Origin: Oleispira sp036960605
GTDB taxonomy: Bacteria > Pseudomonadota > Gammaproteobacteria > Pseudomonadales > Oceanobacteraceae
DNA length: 64,000 nt
Direction of reading: 5' to 3'
NCBI GenBank assembly: GCA_036960605.1
Contig: JBALXI010000005.1
Span: forward strand, 62,001 to 126,000
Shown: one piece after another, positions 27,101 to 34,642 of the stretch
Numbering within the stretch: the stretch's first letter is position 1
How the letters are laid out: every line of letters begins with the position of its first letter
Notes under the pieces: model-generated
Told to the model about the DNA's origin: nothing
The model's input: the letters and a program-made list of their open reading frames with translations, nothing else
Database searches by the model: none
Translations under genes and position numbers: made by a program

Positions 27101-29055
27101 ATTCAATGGATGGCTTAGTGAAGCATCCTTGCTTTGATGATATTGATGATCGCTTAAAAGCCATTGATCCTAGCATTCCTATTGCACGTTATTCTGTTAA
27201 CGATGTACTGAGCCGCATTTTGAAAGGCCTAGTAGTAGCACAGCGCATGGCTCCTGATACTGGGCTATTAGATACCAGCTCAGGTGCTAATAAAGAGAAG
27301 ATATTCGCACCCATTAAAAAAGTCATGATTCATGCCCGCGGCTGCACCGCCGCTAAGTTAATCAAGAAAGCGCAAGACAATGATATTCAAGTGGTACTGG
27401 TTCAATCTGACCCTGATATGAATTCGGTTGCGGTTGATATGCTAGGACCGCTAGATCGCGTGGTCTGTATTGGGGGTAATACGCCTGATGAAAGCTATTT
27501 AAACGCCAAAAGTGTCATTCGTATTGCGCAACATGAACAAGTCGATGCTCTTCACCCAGGTATTGGATTCCTATCAGAAAGCAGCCAATTTGCCGCGTTG
27601 TGTGGAAATTACAATATCAATTTTGTTGGCCCTTCTGTTTCTGCCATGGAAACCATGGGTAACAAATCGAATGCGATTAATACTGCGATTGCTGCCAATG
27701 TTCCTGTTGTCCCCGGTTCTCACGGCATCTTAACCAGCTCGGCGAATACCGCCAGCGTGGCCGAAGATATTGGCTATCCGGTATTATTAAAAGCGGTTCA
27801 CGGTGGTGGCGGTAAAGGCATTCAAGTGGTTGAACGTCCTGAGCAAATCCACACGTTATTCCACCAAATTTCTACTGAAGCCAAAGCCGCTTTTGGTAAT
27901 GGCGATGTCTATCTGGAAAAATACGTCACCTCACTTCGACACATTGAAGTGCAGGTATTACGTGACTGCCTAGGCAATACAAAAATCTTAGGGTTACGCG
28001 ACTGCAGCGTGCAGCGTAACAACCAAAAAGTATTCGAAGAGTCTGGCTCGACCATGCTACCAAGAATTCTTGAGCAAGCGGTTTACGATTACGCCGAGAA
28101 ACTATCGAACGAAGTAGATTATGTCGGCGCGGGCACGGTTGAGTTTATTTACAACCTTGACGCTGACGCCATTTACTTTATGGAAATGAATACTCGTTTG
28201 CAGGTAGAGCACCCGGTTACTGAAGTCGTTTCAGGAATTGATATCGTCAGCGCGCAATTTGATATTGCCCAAGGCAAAAGCATTGCGAAACTGAAGCCTA
28301 AACAAAAAGGCTATGCGATTGAAGTTCGCGTTACTGCCGAAAAGGCCGTTCGCAAAGGCGACATCATTGATTTCGCTCCCTTCCCTGGCACCATTAATGA
28401 GTGTGTCTTACCGCCATTAGACCACATTCAATTAATCACCAGCGCAGGTCCTGGCAAACAGGTTTCACCCTTCTACGACAGCATGATCGTACAAATAATT
28501 TGCCATGGTAAAGATCGTGACGATACCATCGCAAAAATGCGCGACTATCTTGATCAAGTTCGTATTACCGGCGTCTGTACAAACATCATTTTATTAAAAC
28601 GAATTTTAGACGACAGTATTTTCCAGTTAGGTGATTACGATACCACCTACTTACCGCAGTTCTTAGCGCGTACCGATGGTGATGCCTTGATTGCCGATAT
28701 GGAAGCCTCTGCTGAACTGAAGAATAATCAAGTTGACGCTAAAGCGCTGGCGATTGAAGGCTCCGATGAATTGAAAGTGCTTTCACCCAGCACTTGCATC
28801 TTCTATGGCTCTGCCTCTCCTACGGAGCCTGCGTTTGCCAAAGAAGGTGAAATCGTCACCATTGAGCAAACACTGTGCTTAATGGAAGCAATGAAGATGT
28901 TCAGCCCTCTCAGCCTCAAGCACTTTAATATCCAAGGTACGGAGCTGTATCCCGCTAAGCAGCGTTACCGTATTACACGTATCTTGAATAGTGATGGTCA
29001 GCAAGTTAACCAAGGGGATTTACTGTTTGTAGTTAAACCTGTTTTAGCCGATTAA
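24115..29055 (+). CDS. Single-chain multidomain acyl-CoA carboxylase (CT-CT-BC-BCCP order)
   Basis: One uninterrupted 1646-residue protein carries every part of a biotin-dependent carboxylase. Residues about 60-330 match AccA-type carboxyltransferase (IDTPGADAGEEAN, GAGYSGGAIPLATANLLLS, NTIQPQGLASI). About 330-830 is a long, mostly helical region I do not recognise. About 830-1060 match AccD-type carboxyltransferase (FISSGGMQTKEGAAALFSM, DCTGGVQASF) without a zinc ribbon. About 1065-1510 is biotin carboxylase (ATP loop HGGGGKGIQVV at 1229; EMNTRLQVEHPVTEVVSG at 1357). The C-terminal biotinyl domain has EAMKM with K1594 as biotin site. Two near-invariant carboxylase residues are changed: E. 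coli H236 is N1303 and R338 is Q1439. The likely product is malonyl-CoA, by context with fabB; another acyl-CoA is possible. Confidence 0.9.
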   Translation: MTQAIIDQKNTQKTMPEDKGIDKLYQIAEKLAEDFSLFPNIDDDSIYKHVQGLVSDNDCKREREELRNLDIDNYIERVVSPSENNARMSAKAMVNTLAHKVITEVDEGALYVAEVELDFGNYFRRIGFICQNREHNKGAWLPQHHHIAAQQMRNFAKHSIPVVTLIDTPGADAGEEANANNQAHSISHLITEMANLDVPSLGIIWGAGYSGGAIPLATANLLLSVRDGIFNTIQPQGLASIARKYNLSWQECAKFVGVSAYELQQIGVIDGIIDYAPSDGIEKQFNLLQAIVSGIKSIEDGATEFARNNPYLMEHYQRSVTRFLSPSDKLDEMQRQSSFFLANNPTEHSNVFGITFRYLRYLTLRRRIHSKTLENYGRLAEKEIPEGELSQRLEKAAKRKFQNWMQAPEKIVYDDTLHKSWKNFWTKFEDRDEERNTIFKMFLGEPKDNYLKAKQELCFNLGLYLFNRWKADATKNFQGLMTYMEDYKQNRFLLRADDILDAGSIAEFIFKNEHPLASLVLTKVSHESQQKITAAMQQEQSKGELNQLIAAALNKVLRDEPISDEICAQLKLSDKTQTLANSLANVTVEANRRIFEEALAPYIQFKQESIQNPAHPDITILDAILHDELRHDFIQVCQNMLVFGELYDHIIHNLPTVAKEANVDRALSRDSVRALLLNSLAQATEGDSYTPQERESFNHWLSYFSQSNQRGSFLKSVEEWKKLAFPQLSDTLFVIITFFFEKLLHEYQEAEEEGKTYSGRINPVSIGRRKDFWNRLTMAYHDLLIQRVLEDVKREKKTSAPALIEKFFTNFEEINSNLLSADPVHFPGFRSSIETALNNKVTPCGVVTGFGNLCIDGEEKRVGALVSNLDFQAGAFDMASAEKFCKLLVECSRQQLPVVCFISSGGMQTKEGAAALFSMAIVNDRITRFVRDNDLPIIIFGFGDCTGGVQASFVTHPMVQTYYFSGTNMPFAGQIVVPSYLPSTATLSNYLSISPDSMDGLVKHPCFDDIDDRLKAIDPSIPIARYSVNDVLSRILKGLVVAQRMAPDTGLLDTSSGANKEKIFAPIKKVMIHARGCTAAKLIKKAQDNDIQVVLVQSDPDMNSVAVDMLGPLDRVVCIGGNTPDESYLNAKSVIRIAQHEQVDALHPGIGFLSESSQFAALCGNYNINFVGPSVSAMETMGNKSNAINTAIAANVPVVPGSHGILTSSANTASVAEDIGYPVLLKAVHGGGGKGIQVVERPEQIHTLFHQISTEAKAAFGNGDVYLEKYVTSLRHIEVQVLRDCLGNTKILGLRDCSVQRNNQKVFEESGSTMLPRILEQAVYDYAEKLSNEVDYVGAGTVEFIYNLDADAIYFMEMNTRLQVEHPVTEVVSGIDIVSAQFDIAQGKSIAKLKPKQKGYAIEVRVTAEKAVRKGDIIDFAPFPGTINECVLPPLDHIQLITSAGPGKQVSPFYDSMIVQIICHGKDRDDTIAKMRDYLDQVRITGVCTNIILLKRILDDSIFQLGDYDTTYLPQFLARTDGDALIADMEASAELKNNQVDAKALAIEGSDELKVLSPSTCIFYGSASPTEPAFAKEGEIVTIEQTLCLMEAMKMFSPLSLKHFNIQGTELYPAKQRYRITRILNSDGQQVNQGDLLFVVKPVLAD

Positions 29056-29067
29056 TTTAACAGTAAG

Positions 29068-29103
29068 AAAGACGCTTTTTAATATTTAGAGGCGTCTTTT
29101 ATT
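29068..29103 (+). terminator. Terminator of the fabB-carboxylase unit
   Basis: Arms AAAGACGC (29068-29075) and GCGTCTTT (29092-29099) flank an AT-rich loop, 12 bases after the carboxylase stop, followed by a short T-rich stretch. Confidence 0.75.
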
Positions 29104-29118
29104 AAGCACTTCTCCAAT

Positions 29119-29160
29119 ACTAATCATGAACGAGGGTCTTAAACTAAAGTCATGATTAGT
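29119..29160. promoter_or_regulatory. 11-bp inverted repeat upstream of the LysR-type gene
   Basis: Perfect arms ACTAATCATGA (29119-29129) and TCATGATTAGT (29150-29160) are separated by 20 bases and lie about 60 bases before the regulator's ATG. Wide spacing and position fit an autoregulatory operator or a second terminator-like stem after the carboxylase gene. Confidence 0.4.
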
Positions 29161-29218
29161 GCCTTAAAATACATTATACTCTACCTATCTACACCTTTAG
29201 TTAGAAAGAGTTAATAGT

Positions 29219-30118
29219 ATGTCCCGTACTGATGCATTACAAACCTTCACTGCGGTTGTTCGAACCCGTAATTTCACTGCAGCCGCAGACTCCCTCGGAG
29301 TCACGCCTTCTGCTATCAGTAAGCAAATTAGTGGCCTCGAAGAACGCTTGGGCGTGCGGTTATTAAACCGTACTACCCGCTCTGTTAGCCCCACTGAAGC
29401 GGGGCAACTGTTCTATCAGCATTGTGAAAATATCATTGAATCCATCGCCGAAGCCGAGCGCTTAGTGACCGATTTCGATGTCACGCCAAAAGGCCGATTG
29501 CGCATTACCGCCATGGCTAATTTTGGGCGCCGTGAACTGGCACGCATGCTCAATGATTTCGCCCTTATCTATCCAGACATCAGCTTTGAACTCTATATCA
29601 GTGATCGTCCTGTCGATATTGTGCAAGAAGGATTTGATTTTGCCTTACGTATTGGCACGCAAGAAGACTCACGTTTAATTGCTAAACCCGTCGCTAAGCA
29701 ACGTATTATGGTCTGTGCTTCTCCTGCTTATTTGGCGAAATGGGGTACGCCATCAAGCTTTGAAGATATAACCAATCATCGCATGCTGGTCATTGGCAAC
29801 GCGGAGTATGCTCGTTCAAATTGGCTGCGAGAGTTTGAAAAATCACATTCTTTTAGTATCAATTCTGTTGAACGAAAATTAACAGTTAATGATATTGATC
29901 TCGCGTATGAGGCTTGCTTACAAGGAATGGGCATCACGGCTTTACCAAGCTATATTGCCGAACGCCATGTTCGTTCAGGGGAGTTGGTTCATCTGTTTCA
30001 GGACGTGGACATTCCAATCAGAACCATTAATGCAGTATTTCCACAAAATCGCTATCTATCAACGAAAAGCCGAGCATTTCTCGACTTCGTCACGTCCTAT
30101 TTTGCCGATTCAGTCTAG
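29219..30118 (+). CDS. LysR-family transcriptional regulator
   Basis: 299 residues with the N-terminal winged helix-turn-helix (LQTFTAVVRTRNFTAAADSL, TPSAISKQISGLEERLGVRLLNRTTRSVSPTEAG) and a LysR substrate-binding domain (about 90-290). It belongs to the large CrgA/DsdC-like branch common in proteobacteria with many paralogues. No divergent target gene is adjacent: upstream is the carboxylase terminator and downstream a convergent thioesterase, so its target is unknown. Confidence 0.94.
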   Translation: MSRTDALQTFTAVVRTRNFTAAADSLGVTPSAISKQISGLEERLGVRLLNRTTRSVSPTEAGQLFYQHCENIIESIAEAERLVTDFDVTPKGRLRITAMANFGRRELARMLNDFALIYPDISFELYISDRPVDIVQEGFDFALRIGTQEDSRLIAKPVAKQRIMVCASPAYLAKWGTPSSFEDITNHRMLVIGNAEYARSNWLREFEKSHSFSINSVERKLTVNDIDLAYEACLQGMGITALPSYIAERHVRSGELVHLFQDVDIPIRTINAVFPQNRYLSTKSRAFLDFVTSYFADSV

Positions 30119-30143
30119 CTAACGTCTATCTCAGAAGCTTCCC

Positions 30144-30174
30144 GTTAAGTGAAGACTATTGCTCTTCACTTAAC
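30144..30174. terminator. Shared terminator-like hairpin between LysR and thioesterase genes
   Basis: Perfect 11-bp arms GTTAAGTGAAG (30144-30154) and CTTCACTTAAC (30164-30174) sit between the convergent genes; one arm lies inside the last codons of the thioesterase. On the plus strand a T-rich stretch follows shortly after. Confidence 0.65.
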
Positions 30175-30629
30175 TTGGCTTGTTTTTCCAGCGCCTGCGT
30201 TTTGTGCACGAGTATAGAATCGGTGAATTTCTTCGGGATTCTGGCAATCTTTCGCTCATCATAATCAAAGAATACAATACCCGTCTTAGCCATTGTCACC
30301 AAACGTCCTTCATCGGCACACGTCACACGATAAATAAAATCACAGCCGTATTTATTAAAGTCGTTAATGCCCACTTCAAACTTTAGGTTTTCACCGACAA
30401 ATGATTCAGATTTAAACTCGACCATTAAATCGGTCACCATCAGACCCAAACCACCAATATTGAACTCACTAAAACCCATGCTGCGTAAAAAACGTAATCG
30501 AGCCTCATGCAGAAGCGATACCATGCTGTCATTACCTACATGGTTGCCATAATTTATTTCTGTTACCCGCACATCCAAAACAGTTTCAAAGGTAAATGCT
30601 TCTGGAAGTACTAATTTAACTCTTGCCAC
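30156..30629 (-). CDS. Hotdog-fold acyl-CoA thioesterase
   Basis: 157-residue protein of the 4-hydroxybenzoyl-CoA thioesterase superfamily (YbgC/FadM-like). The family region is VTEINYGNHVGNDSMVSLLHEARLRFLRSMGF; the usual catalytic Asp of the D-x-x-GHVNN motif is replaced here (NYGNHVGND), so the active residue may lie elsewhere. It would hydrolyse an acyl-CoA thioester in the cytoplasm. The start is GTG preceded by a GAGAG ribosome site. It is divergent from prc with a 173-base (30630-30802) to 191-base gap. Confidence 0.86.
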   Translation of the reverse strand: MARVKLVLPEAFTFETVLDVRVTEINYGNHVGNDSMVSLLHEARLRFLRSMGFSEFNIGGLGLMVTDLMVEFKSESFVGENLKFEVGINDFNKYGCDFIYRVTCADEGRLVTMAKTGIVFFDYDERKIARIPKKFTDSILVHKTQALEKQAKLSEEQ

Positions 30630-30820
30630 TGAACTCTCTCAACTATTTAGAATCGAAGCTATATGAATCACCGCTATACAGATGGATGCAGATACCTTAG
30701 CATCAAGGGTATAGTTTTAATGGTATAGCTTAAAAAGGTGCGCATAATAGCCTTGCGGGTATAAGCTCTACAATCTAATATTGATATTATATTGGTAATG
30801 TTTTGTTAATAAGAATTGAT

Positions 30821-33001
30821 ATGAAAAAAACACGTTCAGCATTTGTAACAACCAGCGCTTTATTGTCTCTATCACTATTCGCTGCATTCCCTGTTTCAGC
30901 TACGATTCCTACCGCTGAAATTGACGCACCTTTTCAGGCGCGAGAATACACTCCGAAACAAGTGACAACATCGAAACAGAGCTTGCATCAGTTACTCGGG
31001 CGTCATTACGAAAAGCAACGCTTAGACGATGACCTTTCCGGAAAAATCTATGATTTATACTTAGAATCAATGGACGGTACTCGCAGCTACTTTTTAGCCA
31101 GTGATATTGAAGAGTTTGAACAATATCGTTTCAAACTCGATGATGGCCTAATTAAAGGCAATCTCAACGCCCCTTTTGTTATGTATAATCGACTACAACA
31201 GCGTGTTACTGAACGCCTGTCGTTTTTACTAAAACAGCTGCCTGAAAAAGCTAAGAAATACAATTTTAGTAAAAATGAGCAGCTGAGTCTTGACCGTGAA
31301 AATGTCGAGTGGTCAAAAAGCATGCAAGAACTAGATGATTTATGGCGTAAGCGTCTTAAAAACTCTATTTTGAATCTTCGTCTTGCCGATAAAGAAGATG
31401 ACGATATCTATGAGTTATTGAGCAAGCGTTATCATAATCAATTAAACCGAACGCACCTCGCCAACGAAGACGATGGCTTTCAGGTTTATATGAATGCGGT
31501 CACTCACGCGTTCGATCCCCATACTGCCTATTTCTCTCCTCGTAATACGGAGAACTTCAATATTAATATGAGCCTATCCCTGCAAGGTATTGGCGCGGTA
31601 TTACAAACTGAAGATGAACATACCAAGGTCGTTCGTTTGGTTCCTGCCGGCCCTGCCGATAAAGCAGGCCAACTGCAAACAGCCGATAAGATTACCGGCG
31701 TGGGTCAAGGCGAAGAAGAAATTGTCGATGTTATCGGCTGGCGTTTAGATGAAGTTGTTGATTTAATTCGCGGCGCAAAAGGCACTACCGTTCGTTTAGA
31801 GATAATTCCATCCGAAGCTAATGATTTGAAAACTAAAATCATCAATATTGTTCGTGATGAAGTAAAACTCGAAGAGCAGTCTGCGCAAAAAGAGATCATC
31901 GAGATTCCTCAAGGTGATAAGACCTTGAAAATTGGGGTTATTGATATCCCAACGTTCTACATAGATTTCCAAGGTCGCCAAGAAGGTAAAAAAGACTTTA
32001 AGAGCACGACCCGTGATGTTGAAAGACTGGTTAACGAACTTAAAGAAGATAATGTTGAAGGCATCATCATCGATCTGCGAAATAACGGCGGTGGTTCTTT
32101 AGATGAAGCATTGAATCTAACCGATCTCTTTATTGATCGTGGCCCAGTGGTTCAAGTGCGTTATTCCAATGGTTACGTGCAAGTTTTACCTGAACCGAAA
32201 AACCAGAAGCCAGGTATTGTTTATGACGGCCCTATTGCCGTATTAACCAACCGCTTGAGCGCTTCGGCTTCAGAAATTTTTGCCGGTGCTATCCAAGATT
32301 ACGGTCGCGGCATTATTGTCGGTGGCCAAACCTTTGGTAAAGGCACAGTACAATCGGTATTACCGCTTGAACATGGGCAGCTGAAACTGACGCAAGCTAA
32401 GTTCTATCGCGTATCAGGCGACAGCACACAGCATCAAGGGGTTATTCCTGACATTCTTTTCCCTTCACTATTCGATAAAGAAAAAATCGGTGAGAGCGCG
32501 CTCGACGAAGCCCTCGCTTGGGATACTATCCGCCCTGCTGGCTATCAAGCAAAGCGTGACTTCCAGCAATGGTTGCCGGTATTACGTGAGAATCACCAAA
32601 ACCGAATAGAGACTAATCCAGACTTCATTTATCTTCATAATCAAAAAGATTTAATGACTGAACTACGTCAGCGCACGGATATCACGTTGAACGAAAAGCA
32701 GCGTAAACAAGAACGTGAAGATAATGAGAGCCAACGCTTAGCCATTGAAAATACTCGTCGTAAAGCAAAAGGCATGGAACTTTTGACCGAGCTGAAAAGT
32801 GACGAGAAGAAAAAAGACGATAAAGCTAAAGATGGCGATGACAAAGACAGTAAAGGCAAAGACAGTAAAGACGAAGAAGATGAAAAGAAAGAAGCCGATG
32901 CTTTATTGCTTGAAACTGGAAAAATACTGACTGACTTAATGAGCTTGAGCCAAAATTCAGCCGCTGAATTACAGCAAGCCCAGCAACAAACAAAACAGTA
33001 A
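30821..33001 (+). CDS. prc: Periplasmic tail-specific (C-terminal processing) protease
   Basis: S41-family serine protease that degrades or trims periplasmic proteins from their C-termini and affects peptidoglycan hydrolase levels. I start at the ATG at 30821, giving 726 residues with signal peptide MKKTRSAFVTTSALLSLSLF and cleavage after PVSA; an in-frame TTG six codons upstream is unlikely. A PDZ domain (about 235-330; LQGIGAVLQTEDEHTKV) precedes the protease domain with the Ser-Lys dyad: Ser in NRLSASASEIFAGA, Lys in GGQTFGKGTVQS. The C-terminal part has a strongly charged Lys/Asp-rich tract (about residues 665-700) that is probably disordered. Confidence 0.96.
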   Translation: MKKTRSAFVTTSALLSLSLFAAFPVSATIPTAEIDAPFQAREYTPKQVTTSKQSLHQLLGRHYEKQRLDDDLSGKIYDLYLESMDGTRSYFLASDIEEFEQYRFKLDDGLIKGNLNAPFVMYNRLQQRVTERLSFLLKQLPEKAKKYNFSKNEQLSLDRENVEWSKSMQELDDLWRKRLKNSILNLRLADKEDDDIYELLSKRYHNQLNRTHLANEDDGFQVYMNAVTHAFDPHTAYFSPRNTENFNINMSLSLQGIGAVLQTEDEHTKVVRLVPAGPADKAGQLQTADKITGVGQGEEEIVDVIGWRLDEVVDLIRGAKGTTVRLEIIPSEANDLKTKIINIVRDEVKLEEQSAQKEIIEIPQGDKTLKIGVIDIPTFYIDFQGRQEGKKDFKSTTRDVERLVNELKEDNVEGIIIDLRNNGGGSLDEALNLTDLFIDRGPVVQVRYSNGYVQVLPEPKNQKPGIVYDGPIAVLTNRLSASASEIFAGAIQDYGRGIIVGGQTFGKGTVQSVLPLEHGQLKLTQAKFYRVSGDSTQHQGVIPDILFPSLFDKEKIGESALDEALAWDTIRPAGYQAKRDFQQWLPVLRENHQNRIETNPDFIYLHNQKDLMTELRQRTDITLNEKQRKQEREDNESQRLAIENTRRKAKGMELLTELKSDEKKKDDKAKDGDDKDSKGKDSKDEEDEKKEADALLLETGKILTDLMSLSQNSAAELQQAQQQTKQ

Positions 33002-33036
33002 ATACTCACTAAAAGATCGACTATTTAGGCTGCACA

Positions 33037-33067
33037 TCACCGCACTTTAACCTTTAAAGTGCGGTGA
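33037..33067. terminator. Bidirectional hairpin between prc and YajG-like gene
   Basis: Perfect 14-bp arms TCACCGCACTTTAA (33037-33050) and TTAAAGTGCGGTGA (33054-33067) with a 3-base loop lie between the two convergent genes. T-runs beside it are short. Confidence 0.7.
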
Positions 33068-33118
33068 CTTTCAAACTGCTCTTACTCTGAACCTGCAACA
33101 ACTTTCAAACCACTAAGA

Positions 33119-33709
33119 CTATAAACCTAAAGCCTTACTTACCTGCGGCTGGCTCATCATATGCAGCCATAGCTTATCAATACTCTGATTGATCCATTCT
33201 TCGTTATACCCTACTCGCGGCGACGTAATGACACTGCGCTGTTCATTCAAGGTAAATGGCTGTGACGTTTCAAAGGAGTCGTTATCAATCGATAGCGTTA
33301 AGGCCATGGCAAGCTGACATTGGCTCACCCACAGTCCGTCATTGCACTGATAATCAAACGTCTCAATCGCCAAATCCACTTTTAACGGTTCAAAAGGACT
33401 ACTGCCGCCAAAACCTAACTGCTGCAAACTGTTCTGCATCTTAGTTTGCAACGCTTGTTGTAAGCTTGGTTTCGCTAATAGTGGTGCCTGATCCGGCTGT
33501 GTACCGCCTCGAGATCCCAACTGCTCAGTATCTTCGCGTAAATCCCGTACTCGCACTAACGCACTGCGGCCCAACTGAGTTGAGCTGGTATCCAACGGAC
33601 TACTGGTCTGTAAATTAATCATTTGCGGTGATAAAGCACAGCCACTGCTTAGCAAGATGGATGTTGCCAACGTACCGGCCAGCAAAGGTGATGCGATGCG
33701 CTTAAGCAT
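33119..33709 (-). CDS. YajG-family lipoprotein
   Basis: 196-residue predicted lipoprotein. The signal peptide ends in the lipobox LLSSGC with the lipidated cysteine at C24; the next residue is Ala, which favours the outer membrane. The body resembles the YajG family (LGRSALVRVRDLRED, QQALQTKMQNSLQQLGF), whose function is unknown. Its ATG overlaps the end of yaaA by 8 bases, so it is translated together with it. Confidence 0.86.
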   Translation of the reverse strand: MLKRIASPLLAGTLATSILLSSGCALSPQMINLQTSSPLDTSSTQLGRSALVRVRDLREDTEQLGSRGGTQPDQAPLLAKPSLQQALQTKMQNSLQQLGFGGSSPFEPLKVDLAIETFDYQCNDGLWVSQCQLAMALTLSIDNDSFETSQPFTLNEQRSVITSPRVGYNEEWINQSIDKLWLHMMSQPQVSKALGL

Positions 33710-34490
33710 TGGCCAACTCCTGCTCTGAACGTTTGAAGGTTAATGTCTGTGCATCAGACTCCGCCGCGACAAACCGATAACCAGCTACATCAAACTCACA
33801 CAGCTGTTTAACACTGCTTACTTTATTCTTGATAATGTACGCCGCCATTAAGCCACGGGCTTTTTTCGCGTAAAAACTGATGATTTTATACTGACCGTTC
33901 TTTTCATCTTTAAAGACTGGCGTAATCAACTCGGCATTTAACTGCTTAGCCTTAACCGCTTTAAAGTATTCATTTGAGGCGAGGTTCACCAAAATTTTAC
34001 TATTACTTAACGCTAAGCGCTGGTTGATCGCATCGGTAATGATCGATCCCCAAAAGGTATACAAGTTAGCGCCTCGGGTATTGCCGAACTTAGTGCCCAT
34101 TTCCAAACGATACGGCTGGATTAAATCAAGTGGGCGTAACAAGCCGTAAAGTCCCGATAAAATGCCTAAGTGTGATTGTGCATAAGAGAAATGATCTGCC
34201 GTAAACGACTCTGCATCCAAACCGGTGTAAACGTCGCCCTTAAACGCCAGTACTGCAGCTTTTGAGTTACCTTGGTCAAACGGTAGGCACCAATCATGAT
34301 AGCGCTGCACATTAAGCTCAGATAGCTTACTGCTCAATTTCATCAAAGCACTGATGTCATCGGGTGATTGTAATTTAAGCTGATCAATTAATTCCGCAGA
34401 ATGATCTAGGAACTCCCCTTGCGTATGGACATCTGTAACCGCAGGAGTTTCAAAATCAAGAGTTTTGGCAGGTGAAATAAGCGTTAACAT
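33702..34490 (-). CDS. yaaA: Peroxide stress protein YaaA (DUF328)
   Basis: Homologue of E. coli YaaA, which lowers intracellular free iron during hydrogen peroxide stress and binds DNA. The N-terminus MLTLISPAKTLDFETP is the family hallmark, so I start at the ATG at 34490 (262 residues) and not the TTG four codons upstream. Other conserved segments are YTGLDAESF, LSGLYGLLRPLDLIQPYRLEMG and FYAKKARGLMAAYII. Transcribed with the YajG-like lipoprotein. Confidence 0.95.
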   Translation of the reverse strand: MLTLISPAKTLDFETPAVTDVHTQGEFLDHSAELIDQLKLQSPDDISALMKLSSKLSELNVQRYHDWCLPFDQGNSKAAVLAFKGDVYTGLDAESFTADHFSYAQSHLGILSGLYGLLRPLDLIQPYRLEMGTKFGNTRGANLYTFWGSIITDAINQRLALSNSKILVNLASNEYFKAVKAKQLNAELITPVFKDEKNGQYKIISFYAKKARGLMAAYIIKNKVSSVKQLCEFDVAGYRFVAAESDAQTLTFKRSEQELANA

Positions 34491-34642
34491 AATAAAAATC
34501 AATTATTCTGAATGAAGCCATATCATACCTAGCTTTAAAGACATTTTAAATCAGCCTCTATTGCCAATGAGGAATCAACAGAATGGCGTAGTCTGTAGAA
34601 AGTGAAATATTTATTAGAAGATTCTATAAAGGGTTCAACAAG

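Noticed and set aside
32668..33009. 113-codon Ser/Phe-rich frame antisense to prc
   Set aside because: Complement of the Lys/Asp-rich tract of Prc; composition is explained by that.
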